Source: Fibrobacter sp. UWB15 (lineage in GTDB: Bacteria > Fibrobacterota > Fibrobacteria > Fibrobacterales > Fibrobacteraceae). Taken from it: a DNA stretch of 61,707 nucleotides. How positions within the stretch are numbered: the first letter of the stretch is position 1; each line of letters starts with the position of its first letter. The notes below the pieces were generated by a model. That model was not told where the DNA came from. It did no database searches and saw nothing but the letters and a program-made list of their open reading frames with translations. The position numbers and the translations under genes were made by a program. This document shows positions 52,879-61,707 of this stretch, one piece after another. The stretch is taken from contig NZ_FXBA01000014.1 in assembly GCF_900177705.1 (NCBI RefSeq), positions 1-61,707 on the forward strand, written 5' to 3'.

Positions 52879-55800
52879 ATGAAAAAGATTCTTGGACTTG
52901 ATTTGGGAACCAATTCGATTGGTTGGGCAGTGGTGAATGAAGCGGAAAAGGAAGGCGAAAAGTCTTCTATTGTGAAATTAGGCGTAAGAACCATCAGCTT
53001 CGACAATTTTGTAAATACAGCATCAAAAAAAGCCTGCATGGATGCTGTAGCAGATTTTAACGGTGGAAAAAGCATTTCCTGCAATGCAGGGCGAACACAA
53101 AGCCGTTCTATGCGACGTAATTTACAGCGTTATAAATTACGTAGAGATCATCTAAGAAAACTACTCAAGGAACATGGCTTTATTGACGATTCGACGATTC
53201 TTGCCGAAAAAGGAAACGGCACAACATTTGAAACCTATCGATTAAGAGCCAAAGCAGCCTCTGAAGAGATTTCTTTAACAGAATTTGCACGCGTTTTGTT
53301 GATGATCAACAAAAAAAGAGGTTATAAGAGCAATCGAAAAGCAAAGTCTTCTGACGAGGGTTCCCTGATTGACGGTATGGCTATTGCTGAAAAACTCTAT
53401 AATGAAAATTTAACTCCTGGTCAACTAGTCCTTTCCTTGTTCAATCAAGATAAACGCTACGAACCAGAATTCTATCCATCTGATTTGCAAACGGAATTTG
53501 ATAAAATTTGGAGTTTTCAAAAAACATTCTATCCAGATGTCTTGACCGAATCCTTAAAGCATAATGTAGAAGGGAAAAATAAATCTGCTACATGGGCTAT
53601 TTGCAAGACTCCGTTCAACATTGTTGGCATTAAACGATCAACAAAGGGATTCGACCAAAAAAAAGAAGACTACGAATGGCGAGTGAATGCTCTTTCTGAA
53701 AAGATTGGGCTAGAGGAATTAGCAATTGTTCTTCAAAATATCAATGGTCAAAAAAGTGGAACAAGTAGTTATCTCGGAAATATTGGTGATCGCAGTAAGG
53801 AGTTACGAATTAATCATTTGACTGTTGGACAGTTCCAAATGAATGAATTGGCCAAGAATCCTAACTACAGTCTTAAAAATCAGGTCTTCTATCGTCAAGA
53901 CTATTTAGATGAATTTGAGACGATTTGGGAAACGCAAGTAAAATTTCATCCGGAATTGACTCCCAAACTAAAGCACGAAATTCGCGATATCACTATATTC
54001 TATCAGAGGCCTCTTAAATCACAAAAAAATTTAATCAGCATTTGTGAACTGGAAGGTCGCAAAGTTAATAGAACTATTGATGGGCAAACAAAAACTGTTT
54101 TATCAGGCCCTAAAGTTATTCCCGCATCGTCTCCAATTTTTCAAGAATTTCGCATATGGCAAGTTCTAAACAATTTGATGCTAACAAGCAAGGAAACTGG
54201 CGAGTATTGCGCATTAAAGCAAGACGAAAAAGAGAAATTATTTGCTGAACTGAATGTAAAGGAGCAATTAAGCAAATCAGATGCGTTAAAAGTTCTATTT
54301 AACAAGGAATACCGTGAATACGATTTAAACTTCGATAAACTAGAAGGAAACCGGACTCAATCAAAATTATTTGATGCTTATCGTCGTATTATCGAAATGA
54401 GTGGTTACGGAGAATTCAACTTCCAAAAGATGCCTGCAAAAGAAATCTTTAATACCGTTCAGAACTCATTCGAAAAATTGAACATCAGAACAGACTTCTT
54501 GAGTTACAATTCCTCATTGACAACTCCAGAACTCGAAAATCAGCCTTTATTCAAACTTTGGCACCTATTATATTCATTCCAAGATGACAAGTCTATTACT
54601 GGCAACAGAAATCTCATTGCAAAGATTGGAAATCTTTGTAACATGGAAGAAGACTATGCAGCCATTTTAGCAAGCGTTACCTTTGAAGACGCTTATGGAA
54701 GTCTTTCGGCAAAGGCAATTAAAAAGATTTTGCCTTTCATGAAACAAGGTCAAATGTATAGCGACGCTTGTACATCCGCAGGATACAAACACTCAAAACG
54801 TTCTCTCACTCGCGATGAATTGGCAAATAAGGTCTATAAAGATCATTTAGACGCACTTCCAATGAACTCGTTAAGGAATCCTGTTGTTGAAAAAATTTTG
54901 AACCAAATGGTAAATGTGGTCAATTTAATTATTGACACTTACGGGAAGCCGGATGAAGTTCGAATTGAATTAGCAAGAGAATTGAAGAAGAGCGCCAAAG
55001 AACGGGAGGAAATGACAAACGCCATTAAAAAGAGTGCCGCAGATTATGACGATTATAGAAAAATTCTCATAAACGAATTTGGTTTGGAATGTCCCAGCAA
55101 AAATGATTTACTTCGTTATAGATTGTATAAGGAACTAGAATCTAACGGATTCAAAACTCTTTATTCAGACACGTATATTCCTCAAGAAAAATTGTTCAGT
55201 AAGGAATTTGATATTGAACATATAATTCCCCAGGCAAAGCGTTTCGACGATTCTTTCGCCAACAAAACTCTTGAAAAAAGACAAATCAACATAGAGAAAA
55301 GCAACTCTACCGCTTACGATTTTGTCCTTACTAAATATGGAGAAAATGGCGCAGAACAATACAAGTCTCGTATAGACAAAATGTATAACGAAGGAATGAT
55401 TAGCAAGGCGAAATACAAAAATTTGCTGATGCATGAAGCCGATATTCCTTCTGGATTCATAGAACGTGATTTACGCGATTCTCAATACATTGCGAAGAAA
55501 GCTCGCGAGATGCTTGAAGATGTTGTAAAATTTGTGATTCCTACAACAGGAGCAATCACAGACCGTCTCCGTGAAGATTGGCAACTCGTTGATGTTATGC
55601 AAGAATTGAATTGGGATAAGTATAACAAACAAGGACTTACAGAAACCTATAAAGACAAAGATGGCAGAACGATTCTTAAGATAATTGACTGGACAAAACG
55701 AAATGACCATCGCCATCATGCGATGGACGCTTTAACGATTGCATTTACCAAACGCAGCTATATTCAATATTTGAACAATTTAAATGCTCGTGTACCTAAA

Positions 55801-57069
55801 TCAGAACAGGAATACATAGATTTGGCGGATTATGATTTAAGCAATATAAACCCTGCGGATGTGAAAAGGATTGAAGCTACTATAGAACAAAAAGAACTTT
55901 ACCGGAACGAAAAGGGGAAACTTTGTTTCATTCCTCCGATTCCGTTGGATGAATTCCGCGCACAGGCAAAAGAGCAATTGGAAAATACCCTTATCTCAAT
56001 TAAGGCGCGAAATAAGGTTGTAACACGAAATACAAATATCAGTAAGGGTAAAAATGGAAAGTTAAATCAGCAACAAACTTTAACACCTCGTGGACAGTTG
56101 CACAACGAGTCTATTTACGGAAGCTATCAGGCTGAAAATGTAAAATCTGAAAAGATTGATGCAAAATTTACTGCTGAAAAAATAGCAACAGTATGCAATG
56201 CCAAATATCGAGACGCTTTGCTCGAAAGGCTAAATGCATTTAATGGTGATGCTAAGAAAGCGTTTACGGGGAAAAATGCACTTACAAAATCGCCTATTTA
56301 TTTGGACGAAATGCACACAACAAAGATTCCGGAAATTGTAACAACGAAATCATACGAAACGACCTATACTATTCGCAAAGCAGTTTCATCACAAAATTTC
56401 AAAGATGCTAAATCTATTGAAAAAGTGATTGATGGAAAAATAAAGCAAATATTACTTGATCGTTTAGCTGAGTACGATAACGATGCAAAGAAAGCTTTTG
56501 ACAATTTAATGGATAACCCTATTTGGCTGAATAAAGAAAAAGGAATTTCTATTAAGAGTGTTACTATTCGTGCTGTAAACAATGCTGTAGCCCTGCGAAA
56601 AGGACATGATTTCGTGAATACTGGTAACAATCACCATGTTGCGATTTTCCAGGATGCAGACGGCAATTTGCAAGAACATATCGTTTCGTTCTACGAAGCG
56701 ACGCAACGAGCCACAAAGGGATTACCAATCATTGACAAAGAATACAACAAAGAGCAAGGATGGCAATTCCTGTTCACAATGAAGCAAAATGAATTCTTTG
56801 TATTCCCGAATCAAGAAACCGGTTTTGACCCGCAAAAAATCGATTTACTAGATTCAAAGAATAATGCATTGATTAGTCCAAACTTGTATAGGGTACAAAA
56901 ATTTACAACCAGAGACTATTTCTTTAGACATCATCAAGAAACGATGCTAAACGACAACAAAAAGCTTTTGGGAAAAACGTGGAAACGTGGTGGTTTAAGT
57001 TTATTAAACGGCATTGTAAAGGTTCGTGTAAATCATATTGGTCAAATTGTGTCTGTAGGTGAATACTAA
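52879..57069 (+). CDS. cas9: CRISPR-associated endonuclease Cas9 (type II-C)
   Basis: 1396 residues from the ATG at 52879, preceded by AAAGGAAA; an in-frame ATG eight codons earlier is less likely. RuvC-I ILGLDLGTNSIGWAVV holds D8, an Arg-rich bridge helix starts at R72 (RTQSRSMRRNLQRYKLRR), RuvC-II RIELAREL has E697, HNH FDIEHIIPQ has H781, and RuvC-III RHHAMDALTIAFTKRS has H947 and D950. All catalytic residues are present, so both strands should be cut. Near the C-terminus residues 1102-1126 and 1180-1204 are two related copies (DAKKAF shared), a likely PAM-interacting domain duplication. It is A/T-rich compared with genes to its left. Confidence 0.98.
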   Translation: MKKILGLDLGTNSIGWAVVNEAEKEGEKSSIVKLGVRTISFDNFVNTASKKACMDAVADFNGGKSISCNAGRTQSRSMRRNLQRYKLRRDHLRKLLKEHGFIDDSTILAEKGNGTTFETYRLRAKAASEEISLTEFARVLLMINKKRGYKSNRKAKSSDEGSLIDGMAIAEKLYNENLTPGQLVLSLFNQDKRYEPEFYPSDLQTEFDKIWSFQKTFYPDVLTESLKHNVEGKNKSATWAICKTPFNIVGIKRSTKGFDQKKEDYEWRVNALSEKIGLEELAIVLQNINGQKSGTSSYLGNIGDRSKELRINHLTVGQFQMNELAKNPNYSLKNQVFYRQDYLDEFETIWETQVKFHPELTPKLKHEIRDITIFYQRPLKSQKNLISICELEGRKVNRTIDGQTKTVLSGPKVIPASSPIFQEFRIWQVLNNLMLTSKETGEYCALKQDEKEKLFAELNVKEQLSKSDALKVLFNKEYREYDLNFDKLEGNRTQSKLFDAYRRIIEMSGYGEFNFQKMPAKEIFNTVQNSFEKLNIRTDFLSYNSSLTTPELENQPLFKLWHLLYSFQDDKSITGNRNLIAKIGNLCNMEEDYAAILASVTFEDAYGSLSAKAIKKILPFMKQGQMYSDACTSAGYKHSKRSLTRDELANKVYKDHLDALPMNSLRNPVVEKILNQMVNVVNLIIDTYGKPDEVRIELARELKKSAKEREEMTNAIKKSAADYDDYRKILINEFGLECPSKNDLLRYRLYKELESNGFKTLYSDTYIPQEKLFSKEFDIEHIIPQAKRFDDSFANKTLEKRQINIEKSNSTAYDFVLTKYGENGAEQYKSRIDKMYNEGMISKAKYKNLLMHEADIPSGFIERDLRDSQYIAKKAREMLEDVVKFVIPTTGAITDRLREDWQLVDVMQELNWDKYNKQGLTETYKDKDGRTILKIIDWTKRNDHRHHAMDALTIAFTKRSYIQYLNNLNARVPKSEQEYIDLADYDLSNINPADVKRIEATIEQKELYRNEKGKLCFIPPIPLDEFRAQAKEQLENTLISIKARNKVVTRNTNISKGKNGKLNQQQTLTPRGQLHNESIYGSYQAENVKSEKIDAKFTAEKIATVCNAKYRDALLERLNAFNGDAKKAFTGKNALTKSPIYLDEMHTTKIPEIVTTKSYETTYTIRKAVSSQNFKDAKSIEKVIDGKIKQILLDRLAEYDNDAKKAFDNLMDNPIWLNKEKGISIKSVTIRAVNNAVALRKGHDFVNTGNNHHVAIFQDADGNLQEHIVSFYEATQRATKGLPIIDKEYNKEQGWQFLFTMKQNEFFVFPNQETGFDPQKIDLLDSKNNALISPNLYRVQKFTTRDYFFRHHQETMLNDNKKLLGKTWKRGGLSLLNGIVKVRVNHIGQIVSVGEY

Positions 57070-57082
57070 ATGGGTATAGCCT

Positions 57083-57979
57083 ATGATTAAACGGACATTA
57101 TATTTTGGGAATCAGGCGTATTTAAGCCTAAAGGACAACCAGCTTGTCATTAAGAAACGCGATGACGAAATCGTTACTGCGGCTATTGAAGACATTGCAT
57201 ACATAATCCTTGATTCACCCCAAATTACAGTGACCAACGCTTTGCTCGGAGCCCTGCTAGAGAATAATTGTGCAATCATCAACTGCGATAAGACGCATTT
57301 ACCCTCAGGCTTACTACTTCCCCTTTCAGGAAACACCCTGCAAAGCGAAAGGTTCCAAGCACAGATAGAAGCATCTCTTCCATTAAAAAAGCAACTATGG
57401 CAACAAACGGTCCAACAGAAAATTTTGAATCAAGCAGCCATCTTGAAGGCCACAAGAAACGCCGAAATAGGCAATATGACAGCTTGGGCAAACTCCGTAC
57501 GAAGTGGAGACGTTGATAATCGAGAAGCCGTTGCTGCAGCATACTACTGGAAAGAGATGTTTCCCGACATTTCTGATTTTGTCCGTGATAGAAATGGAGT
57601 TTCACCAAACAACATGTTGAATTATGGATACGCCATTTTGAGAGGAGTCGTTGCAAGAGCTTTAGTTTCCAGCGGGCTATTACCGACATTGGGCATCCAT
57701 CATCACAATCGTTACAATGCGTATTGCCTTGCAGATGATATAATGGAGCCCTACCGACCGATTGTAGACAAACTAGCCATAGATATCCTGACTGAAATTA
57801 AAGAATATCCAAAGGATTTGTCTACCGATATCAAAGCAAAAATCCTGCAAATTCCTGTTCTTGATTGTTTTATCAATGGAGAGCGAAGTCCTTTAATGAA
57901 CGCCGTTGCAACAACAACGGCATCGCTCGCCAAATGCTATATGGGAGTCACAAAGAAACTAATCTATCCTGAGGTGTAG
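57083..57979 (+). CDS. cas1: CRISPR-associated integrase Cas1 (type II)
   Basis: 298 residues. Cas1 joins prespacers into the array together with Cas2. The metal ligands fit E148 (NREAVAAAYYW), H207 (GIHHHNRYN) and E222 (LADDIMEPYRP), the same 15-residue spacing between His and second Glu as in other type II Cas1 proteins. It lies 13 bases after cas9 and one base before cas2, so a cas9-cas1-cas2 operon is clear. ATG at 57083; spacing to a Shine-Dalgarno is poor. Confidence 0.97.
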   Translation: MIKRTLYFGNQAYLSLKDNQLVIKKRDDEIVTAAIEDIAYIILDSPQITVTNALLGALLENNCAIINCDKTHLPSGLLLPLSGNTLQSERFQAQIEASLPLKKQLWQQTVQQKILNQAAILKATRNAEIGNMTAWANSVRSGDVDNREAVAAAYYWKEMFPDISDFVRDRNGVSPNNMLNYGYAILRGVVARALVSSGLLPTLGIHHHNRYNAYCLADDIMEPYRPIVDKLAIDILTEIKEYPKDLSTDIKAKILQIPVLDCFINGERSPLMNAVATTTASLAKCYMGVTKKLIYPEV

Positions 57980-57980
57980 G

Positions 57981-58313
57981 ATGGATCGATTTAGCGAGTA
58001 TCGAATTATGTGGATACTATGTTTCTTTGATCTACCTACAGAAACAAAAATCGAACGGCAACGCCATTCGCTGTTTCGAAAAAATCTCTTGAAAGACGGC
58101 TTTTCAAGATTTCAATTATCCATTTATGTTCGGCATTGCGCCTCGGTCGAAAACGCAGAGGTCCACATCGCTCGTATAAAGAGTTTTATGCCTCCCAAAG
58201 GGTCTGTCAGCATTCTATGCATCACCGACAAACAATTTGGGAAGATTCAGGTTTTCTACGGCAAAAAAGAAAAGCCCTTACCCAAACCAGCACTTCAACT
58301 AGAACTTTTCTAA
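57981..58313 (+). CDS. cas2: CRISPR-associated protein Cas2
   Basis: 110 residues with the ferredoxin-like Cas2 fold: MWILCFFDLPTETKIERQRH (catalytic-position Asp), FRKNLLKDGFSRFQLSIYVRHC in pieces, and GSVSILCITDKQF. It forms the central dimer of the Cas1-Cas2 integrase. GAGG precedes the ATG, inside the end of cas1. It is the last cas gene; no csn2 or cas4 follows, which defines type II-C. Confidence 0.96.
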   Translation: MDRFSEYRIMWILCFFDLPTETKIERQRHSLFRKNLLKDGFSRFQLSIYVRHCASVENAEVHIARIKSFMPPKGSVSILCITDKQFGKIQVFYGKKEKPLPKPALQLELF

Positions 58314-58334
58314 TCACAAAAATGCCCTAAAAAC

Positions 58335-58370
58335 GAAAAAATCGGCTTCGAAAAGTCGATTTTTTCTTTT
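58335..58370. terminator. Terminator after cas2
   Basis: A 14-bp stem GAAAAAATCGGCTT (58335-58348) with CGAA loop and AAGTCGATTTTTTC, one wobble pair; A-run and T-run on both sides, so it can end cas transcription and transcripts coming from the array. Confidence 0.85.
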
Positions 58371-58420
58371 ACACAATTCTGCAACTAACCCATTGACACT
58401 TATTCAGTTACAACAAATCA

Positions 58421-61400
58421 GTTGTCATTGCACTAGTAAAACTAGAAAATCTGAAAGCAATTCACAACTTTATGTTATTTGTTAATCCTTTTTTTAAAGT
58501 TGTCATTGCACTAGTAAAACTAGAAAATCTGAAAGCAATTCACAACTTTGGTGTGCCTGGAGGGTTCGAAATTCCAGTTGTCATTGCACTAGTAAAACTA
58601 GAAAATCTGAAAGCAATTCACAACCATTGTCGATTACTCCGAACATAAGCAAGAGTTGTCATTGCACTAGTAAAACTAGAAAATCTGAAAGCAATTCACA
58701 ACTTCCTTTGTTTGTATTCAATAAAACTAAAGTTGTCATTGCACTAGTAAAACTAGAAAATCTGAAAGCAATTCACAACTTTGGTTGATGATAATTGTAT
58801 TTGGTTATGGTTGTCATTGCACTAGTAAAACTAGAAAATCTGAAAGCAATTCACAACACGTTTATCCTAGTATTTATACGGAAAAAAGTTGTCATTGCAC
58901 TAGTAAAACTAGAAAATCTGAAAGCAATTCACAACTGTCAAGGTAAGAGTTCCGTTCTTGAATGGTTGTCATTGCACTAGTAAAACTAGAAAATCTGAAA
59001 GCAATTCACAACAATTGAACTTCTCACCTGTAGTGACAAGAGGTTGTCATTGCACTAGTAAAACTAGAAAATCTGAAAGCAATTCACAACGCGGAATTAA
59101 GCTTAACATTGACGGATTTTGTTGTCATTGCACTAGTAAAACTAGAAAATCTGAAAGCAATTCACAACTTCTGTTTCGGCATATAAATCTCCTAAAAAGT
59201 TGTCATTGCACTAGTAAAACTAGAAAATCTGAAAGCAATTCACAACTTACACGTTTCATGCGTTCGCTTCTCTTGCGTTGTCATTGCACTAGTAAAACTA
59301 GAAAATCTGAAAGCAATTCACAACCTTCGTCCGCATCGTAGTATGAGAAACCTCGTTGTCATTGCACTAGTAAAACTAGAAAATCTGAAAGCAATTCACA
59401 ACTTCAACAATGGCGGCAAGGTGGTTCAGTTCGTTGTCATTGCACTAGTAAAACTAGAAAATCTGAAAGCAATTCACAACACGACGGCATCCTTATCAAG
59501 CCGAAGGAAGTTGTCATTGCACTAGTAAAACTAGAAAATCTGAAAGCAATTCACAACCGTTCATCTTCATCATTCCTCGTATCAAATGTTGTCATTGCAC
59601 TAGTAAAACTAGAAAATCTGAAAGCAATTCACAACTTTTTCTCGCTGCTGACGCACCTCGTCTTCGTTGTCATTGCACTAGTAAAACTAGAAAATCTGAA
59701 AGCAATTCACAACTCCTTCAGGTACTAATGGTGAGAAATCTCGTTGTCATTGCACTAGTAAAACTAGAAAATCTGAAAGCAATTCACAACATTCTAAGGT
59801 CATTTTATGGATTTTTTCAGTTGTCATTGCACTAGTAAAACTAGAAAATCTGAAAGCAATTCACAACGTAGGAAGGTTGATTTTCTGCTTGAAGTAAGTT
59901 GTCATTGCACTAGTAAAACTAGAAAATCTGAAAGCAATTCACAACTTGCGGGTATGATGGCTCAGGAGCCCGTAAGTTGTCATTGCACTAGTAAAACTAG
60001 AAAATCTGAAAGCAATTCACAACTAAGCATCAGCGATAATGCCAATAAAAGCTGTTGTCATTGCACTAGTAAAACTAGAAAATCTGAAAGCAATTCACAA
60101 CCGAGGTGTGCCCCGATATTTGCGACTTCGGGTTGTCATTGCACTAGTAAAACTAGAAAATCTGAAAGCAATTCACAACAAACATCGATGTACTGTTGTA
60201 CGCTATCCAGTTGTCATTGCACTAGTAAAACTAGAAAATCTGAAAGCAATTCACAACTTTCCTGGCAAACTTCCACGCTGCCGCCTTGTTGTCATTGCAC
60301 TAGTAAAACTAGAAAATCTGAAAGCAATTCACAACTGGGCAAGGAAATGCGTGTTGCTGGTATTGGTTGTCATTGCACTAGTAAAACTAGAAAATCTGAA
60401 AGCAATTCACAACTAGAAAGGTTGGCGGGTGCGGTTATGACAAGTTGTCATTGCACTAGTAAAACTAGAAAATCTGAAAGCAATTCACAACCGCTGCATT
60501 ACACGCAAGATGAAGATGGCTGTTGTCATTGCACTAGTAAAACTAGAAAATCTGAAAGCAATTCACAACTACAGTCTTGGACGTCTTCTCCGCCTCGCGT
60601 TGTCATTGCACTAGTAAAACTAGAAAATCTGAAAGCAATTCACAACTAACGTAATATTCGAGCAAAGAACACGAACGTTGTCATTGCACTAGTAAAACTA
60701 GAAAATCTGAAAGCAATTCACAACTTTTCCCGTTTGCAAGTGCCTCGAACATTTGTTGTCATTGCACTAGTAAAACTAGAAAATCTGAAAGCAATTCACA
60801 ACCGCTCGGTCTGTCTTACGAAGTCGTTTTGCGTTGTCATTGCACTAGTAAAACTAGAAAATCTGAAAGCAATTCACAACCTTAAAACAGATTTAGCTGG
60901 TCTTACGAAGGTTGTCATTGCACTAGTAAAACTAGAAAATCTGAAAGCAATTCACAACTGACGACTTTCTGTATTGTACCCACAACAGGTTGTCATTGCA
61001 CTAGTAAAACTAGAAAATCTGAAAGCAATTCACAACCCAAGACGATTGCATTGTTAGTGGTTGCCTGTTGTCATTGCACTAGTAAAACTAGAAAATCTGA
61101 AAGCAATTCACAACCGCTCAAACGGGGCTGTGGTGGCCTGTAATGTTGTCATTGCACTAGTAAAACTAGAAAATCTGAAAGCAATTCACAACAGTGAACA
61201 GCGGTGTAGTAGTCAATGTATGGTTGTCATTGCACTAGTAAAACTAGAAAATCTGAAAGCAATTCACAACGCTCGGATTGAAGGGAGAGCGAAACGGCAT
61301 GTTGTCATTGCACTAGTAAAACTAGAAAATCTGAAAGCAATTCACAACTCAATAGTCTAGTGAACGAGGGCGGCGTTGGTTGTCATTGCACTAGTAAAAC

Positions 61401-61582
61401 TAGAAAATCTGAAAGCAATTCACAACTTCGGACCTCGCGCTCGACGATGCCGCCATGTTGTCATTGCACTAGTAAAACTAGAAAATCTGAAAGCAATTCA
61501 CAACTCTTCTTCAGCTTCAAGTTCCATGGGCCAAGTTGTCATTGCACTAGTAAAACTAGAAAATCTGAAAGCAATTCACAAC
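58421..61582 (-). CRISPR. CRISPR array, 41 repeats of 48 bp and 40 spacers
   Basis: Repeat starts are at 58421, 58499, 58577, ... 61535, and all copies I compared are identical. On the plus strand the repeat begins GTTGTCATTGCACTAG and ends GAAAGCAATTCACAAC. Thirty-four spacers are 30 bp and six are 29 bp (those after 58655, 58888, 59433, 59666, 59743 and 60522). The 48-bp length and a minus-strand start GTTGTGAATTGCTTTC resemble type II-C arrays of Bacteroidetes. The tracrRNA anti-repeat shows that crRNAs are made from the minus strand, toward cas2. The ends GTTGT/ACAAC and the inner CTAGT-AAA-ACTAG are inverted repeats. Open reading frames in this region are repeat translations, not genes. 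Confidence 0.99.
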
Positions 61583-61707
61583 TGCCAGGTACTGGTGTCA
61601 GCTACCCATTTTTGTAAGCTTCCCCATAATTAGGACTGTTCATAACTAGACAAATGGCAATTCTGCCTGCGTCAAAATGCTACCTTTGGTAGCAAAGGAA
61701 CAGCCAT
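61583..61707. other. Array-distal flank, possible leader, with overlapping hairpins
   Basis: 125 bases to the window edge after the last repeat. With crRNA on the minus strand this is the upstream (leader) side. GCTACC-TTT-GGTAGC and CCTTTG-GTAG-CAAAGG overlap at 61680-61698 and are mutually exclusive folds. No repeat copy and no gene are seen. Confidence 0.45.

Noticed and set aside
58314-58420. csn2 or cas4 after cas2
   Set aside because: Only a terminator and about 50 bases of A/T-rich sequence separate cas2 from the first repeat.
58795-61633. Long plus-strand frames through the array (for example 59807-60649)
   Set aside because: They translate the 48-bp repeat over and over (CHCTSKTRKSESNSQ or VIALVKLENLKAIHN) with random spacer insertions; the repeat plus 30-bp spacer is 78 bp, a multiple of three, which keeps the frame open by chance.
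61583-61707. End of a transposase gene at the right edge
   Set aside because: A minus-strand start MAVPLLPKVAF stops after eleven codons, and no longer frame or terminal inverted repeat can be shown in 125 bases.

Overview
The window looks like a piece of a Fibrobacter chromosome (F. succinogenes or a close relative). Three signs point there: a lipoprotein with Ser-rich linkers and a FISUMP-type C-terminal domain (21547-22560), a TIGR02147-type regulator paired with a lipoprotein (35950-36807 and 34626-35960), and Gram-negative envelope genes (TamA/TamB-like, SecDF) in a genome of the Fibrobacteres-Chlorobi-Bacteroidetes type. Core promoters that can be read here (rpsF, two tRNAs, aldolase, rlmN, tracrRNA) follow TTGNNN-N17-TAT(A/C)TT, often with TG after the last T, close to the Bacteroidetes TAnnTTTG element.

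Layout. 1-5.9 kb: end of an unknown gene, tsaE, a minus-strand set (FAD oxidoreductase, sufE, small membrane protein), an exported pentapeptide-repeat protein, radA. 5.9-12.7 kb: DNA repair on the minus strand (UvrD/PcrA helicase, sbcC, sbcD). 13-18.8 kb: tamB-tamA-like operon. 18.8-27.5 kb: orphan ABC ATPase, glyA, FISUMP lipoprotein, a second outer-membrane barrel protein, a thioredoxin-like protein, class A PBP. 27.6-34.6 kb: tRNA-Arg, XRE regulator, rlmN-methyltransferase, YchJ-like protein, argC, obgE-smpB-amidase. 34.6-50.5 kb: lipoprotein/regulator pair, secreted protein, fused secDF, GH13 and malQ (maltodextrin use), AlkD-like protein divergent from an AT-hook protein, tRNA-Cys, acyltransferase-like protein, DnaQ-like exonuclease, rpsF-rpsR-rplI, an outer-membrane protein and an HMGL-type aldolase.

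50.5-61.7 kb is different: visibly A/T-richer, starting with a frameshifted GH10 xylanase remnant and an Rpn-type PD-(D/E)XK nuclease, then a complete type II-C CRISPR-Cas locus. I can place a tracrRNA gene (52560-52646, minus strand) with promoter, a perfect 21-nt anti-repeat, nexus-like hairpin and terminator; cas9 (1396 aa, D8/E697/H781/D950); cas1; cas2; and an array of 41 identical 48-bp repeats with 40 spacers of 29-30 bp. No csn2 or cas4 is present. The anti-repeat fixes the crRNA sense as the minus strand, so the array is read toward the cas genes.

The less expected signals are regulatory. (i) Tandem heptamers in a GT-anchored 7-bp register occur at seven intergenic places, several overlapping a stop or start codon. 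(ii) Several genes (rlmN, TIGR02147 regulator, ABC ATPase, malQ, acyltransferase, OMP at 22687, perhaps radA) have a -10-like hexamer only 6-9 nt before the start codon and no Shine-Dalgarno, suggesting leaderless mRNAs. (iii) A 15-bp palindrome lies between the tracrRNA promoter and cas9. (iv) Cas9 carries an internal tandem duplication near its C-terminus.
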